Source: Paracoccus lutimaris (GTDB lineage: Bacteria > Pseudomonadota > Alphaproteobacteria > Rhodobacterales > Rhodobacteraceae). Taken from it: DNA of 64,000 nucleotides. This document shows positions 62,964-64,000 of the stretch, piece by piece (the first letter of the stretch is position 1; each line of letters begins with the position of its first letter). The notes beneath the pieces were generated by a model. It saw only the letters and a program-made list of their open reading frames with translations, was not told the DNA's origin and made no database searches. Position numbers and translations under genes: made by a program. The stretch is taken from NCBI RefSeq assembly GCF_003337565.1, contig NZ_QPJL01000003.1:186001-250000 (forward strand). The letters are read 5' to 3'.

Positions 62964-64000
62964 CTGACCAGCCACAGCGACAGCACCGGCACAAAGATGA
63001 TCACCGCCAGCCGGACGATATCGGCGACCCAGAACACATAGACGCCGCGAAAGATCGTCCCCAGCGCCACATCCGGCAGGACCGAGCGCAGCACAAAGAC
63101 ATTCATGCCGATGGGCGGTGTGATCAGGCTGATCTCGGTCACCACGACGACGATGATCCCGAACCAGATCAGCACCGCATCCGGGTCGGCCAGCACCGCC
63201 AGCCCGAAATCCAGATTGGCAATGACCGGATAAAACACCGGCACCGTCAGCAGGATCATCGACAGGCTTTCCAGAAAGCAGCCCAGCACCAGATAGATCA
63301 GCACGATCAGCAACAGCACCGTCCATGCCGACAGGCCCAGATCCTCGACGATCATCGACAGGCTGTCGGGCAGCCCGGCAAAGGTCACGAAATTGCTGAA
63401 GATCTCGGCCCCGATGATGATGGCAAAGATCATCGCCGAGGCGGTGGCGCTGTCCAGAAACGCCCCCCACAGCGCGGCGCGCGTCAGCCCGCCGGTCAGG
63501 GCGGCAATGACCAGCGCGGCGAATGCGCCCATGCCGGCGGCCTCGATGGGTGTGAACAGCCCGCCATAGATGCCGATCATGATGAACGCGAACAGCGCCA
63601 GCACGGCGACGACGCTGATCGCGTCCTGCCGGGTCATCGGCACCACCTCGCCGACCTCGGGGGCCAGTTCCGGCTTCAGCCGCACCGCGGCCATCACCGC
63701 CAGCAGATAGCCGATGATGCCGACGATGCCCGGAATGATGCCGGCCAGAAACAGCTTGCCGATATCGGCCTCGGTCAGCAGCCCAAAGATGATCAGCACG
63801 ACCGAGGGCGGGATCAGGATCCCCAGCGTGCCCCCCGCCGCGATGGCGCCGGTGGCCAGACTGTCCGAATAGCCGAACCGCCGCATCGAGGGCATGGCGA
63901 CCTTGGACATGGTGGCGGCGGTAGCCAGGGACGATCCGCAGACCGCCGAAAAGCCGCCGCAGGACAGGATCGTCGCCATGGCCAGCCCGCCGCGCATCCG
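62960..64000 (-). CDS. TRAP transporter large permease (5' end outside window)
   Basis: About 346 residues of a DctM-type permease, cut by the window edge. Present are the channel loop FSAVCGSSLATAATMSKVAM, GGTLGILIPPSVVLIIFGLL, GGLFTPIEAAGMGAF and the terminal EISLITPPIGMNVFVLRSV. The N-terminal helices and the small and binding subunits lie beyond position 64000. It converges with glcC, so it may import glycolate or another 2-hydroxy acid used by glcDEF. That link is only positional. Confidence 0.9.
   Translation of the reverse strand, partial: RMRGGLAMATILSCGGFSAVCGSSLATAATMSKVAMPSMRRFGYSDSLATGAIAAGGTLGILIPPSVVLIIFGLLTEADIGKLFLAGIIPGIVGIIGYLLAVMAAVRLKPELAPEVGEVVPMTRQDAISVVAVLALFAFIMIGIYGGLFTPIEAAGMGAFAALVIAALTGGLTRAALWGAFLDSATASAMIFAIIIGAEIFSNFVTFAGLPDSLSMIVEDLGLSAWTVLLLIVLIYLVLGCFLESLSMILLTVPVFYPVIANLDFGLAVLADPDAVLIWFGIIVVVVTEISLITPPIGMNVFVLRSVLPDVALGTIFRGVYVFWVADIVRLAVIIFVPVLSLWLVS

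Overview
The window is GC-rich alphaproteobacterial DNA, most like a member of the Rhodobacteraceae and probably Paracoccus or a close relative. Pointers are BioR-type control of biotin genes with TTATCTATAA operators, a ramB-aceB-aceA glyoxylate cluster, a Rhizobium-style glycerol ABC operon (glpD-S-T-P-Q-U-V-K), DctS/DctR with a TRAP dicarboxylate importer, a glcDEF glycolate oxidase and many FCD-type GntR regulators. Gene packing is tight, with ATGA/GTGA overlaps, and three convergent gene pairs share stop-codon bases. I assign the genus by gene content only; no rRNA or tRNA is visible.

Layout. 1-2797: the end of a PLP aminotransferase, an RraA-like protein and a Pit phosphate transporter. 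2951-5965: the bioR, bioY, bioB, bioD biotin regulon with four BioR boxes, one of them inside bioB. 6014-11926: the dctS/dctR two-component pair divergent from dctPQM. About 11952-15439: a degenerate accessory island that sits inside, and partly replaces, a CurA-type NADP-dependent oxidoreductase gene. The two ends of that gene survive as separate remnants. The island holds a plasmid-type ribbon-helix-helix fragment, a candidate toxin-antitoxin pair with a Doc/Fic toxin, a small membrane protein with a 26-bp palindrome, and an internally deleted IS3-family element. 15596-20587: ramB, malate synthase and isocitrate lyase. 20598-23290: a PACE efflux pump, a LysR regulator and a DUF2254 membrane protein. 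23421-35914: a hexuronate regulon (uxuA, kdgK, uxaA, uxuB, kduD, kduI, a TRAP importer, uxaC) bracketed by two GntR regulators. 35921-37627: an Lrp regulator and 4-hydroxyphenylpyruvate dioxygenase. 37718-46954: the glycerol operon with a probable GlpR operator at 47031-47068. 47357-56398: a four-gene protease/STAND operon. 56426-58185: efp and epmA. 58182-64000: glcF, glcE, glcD, glcC and the start of another TRAP system.

The strongest candidate for an undescribed system is the operon at 47357-56398. It encodes a four-helix membrane protein with coiled coils, a cytoplasmic polypeptide joining a subtilisin-like (S8) and a trypsin-like (S1) protease, a protein joining an effector-associated-like domain, a trypsin-like protease and a P-loop NTPase, and a 1055-residue STAND-type NTPase. 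All proteolytic and nucleotide-binding motifs are intact. The arrangement resembles predicted NTP-dependent, protease-effector conflict (immunity or cell-suicide) systems, but I cannot match it to a named one from sequence alone.

Other notable signals are a BioR operator written in rare codons within bioB, the disrupted oxidoreductase that records the island's insertion, an apparent CT duplication that breaks the reading frame of the Doc toxin, complementary loss of ABC motifs in GlpS and GlpT that suggests one active ATP site, and a repeated GTGACAA array at the ramB-aceB promoter.
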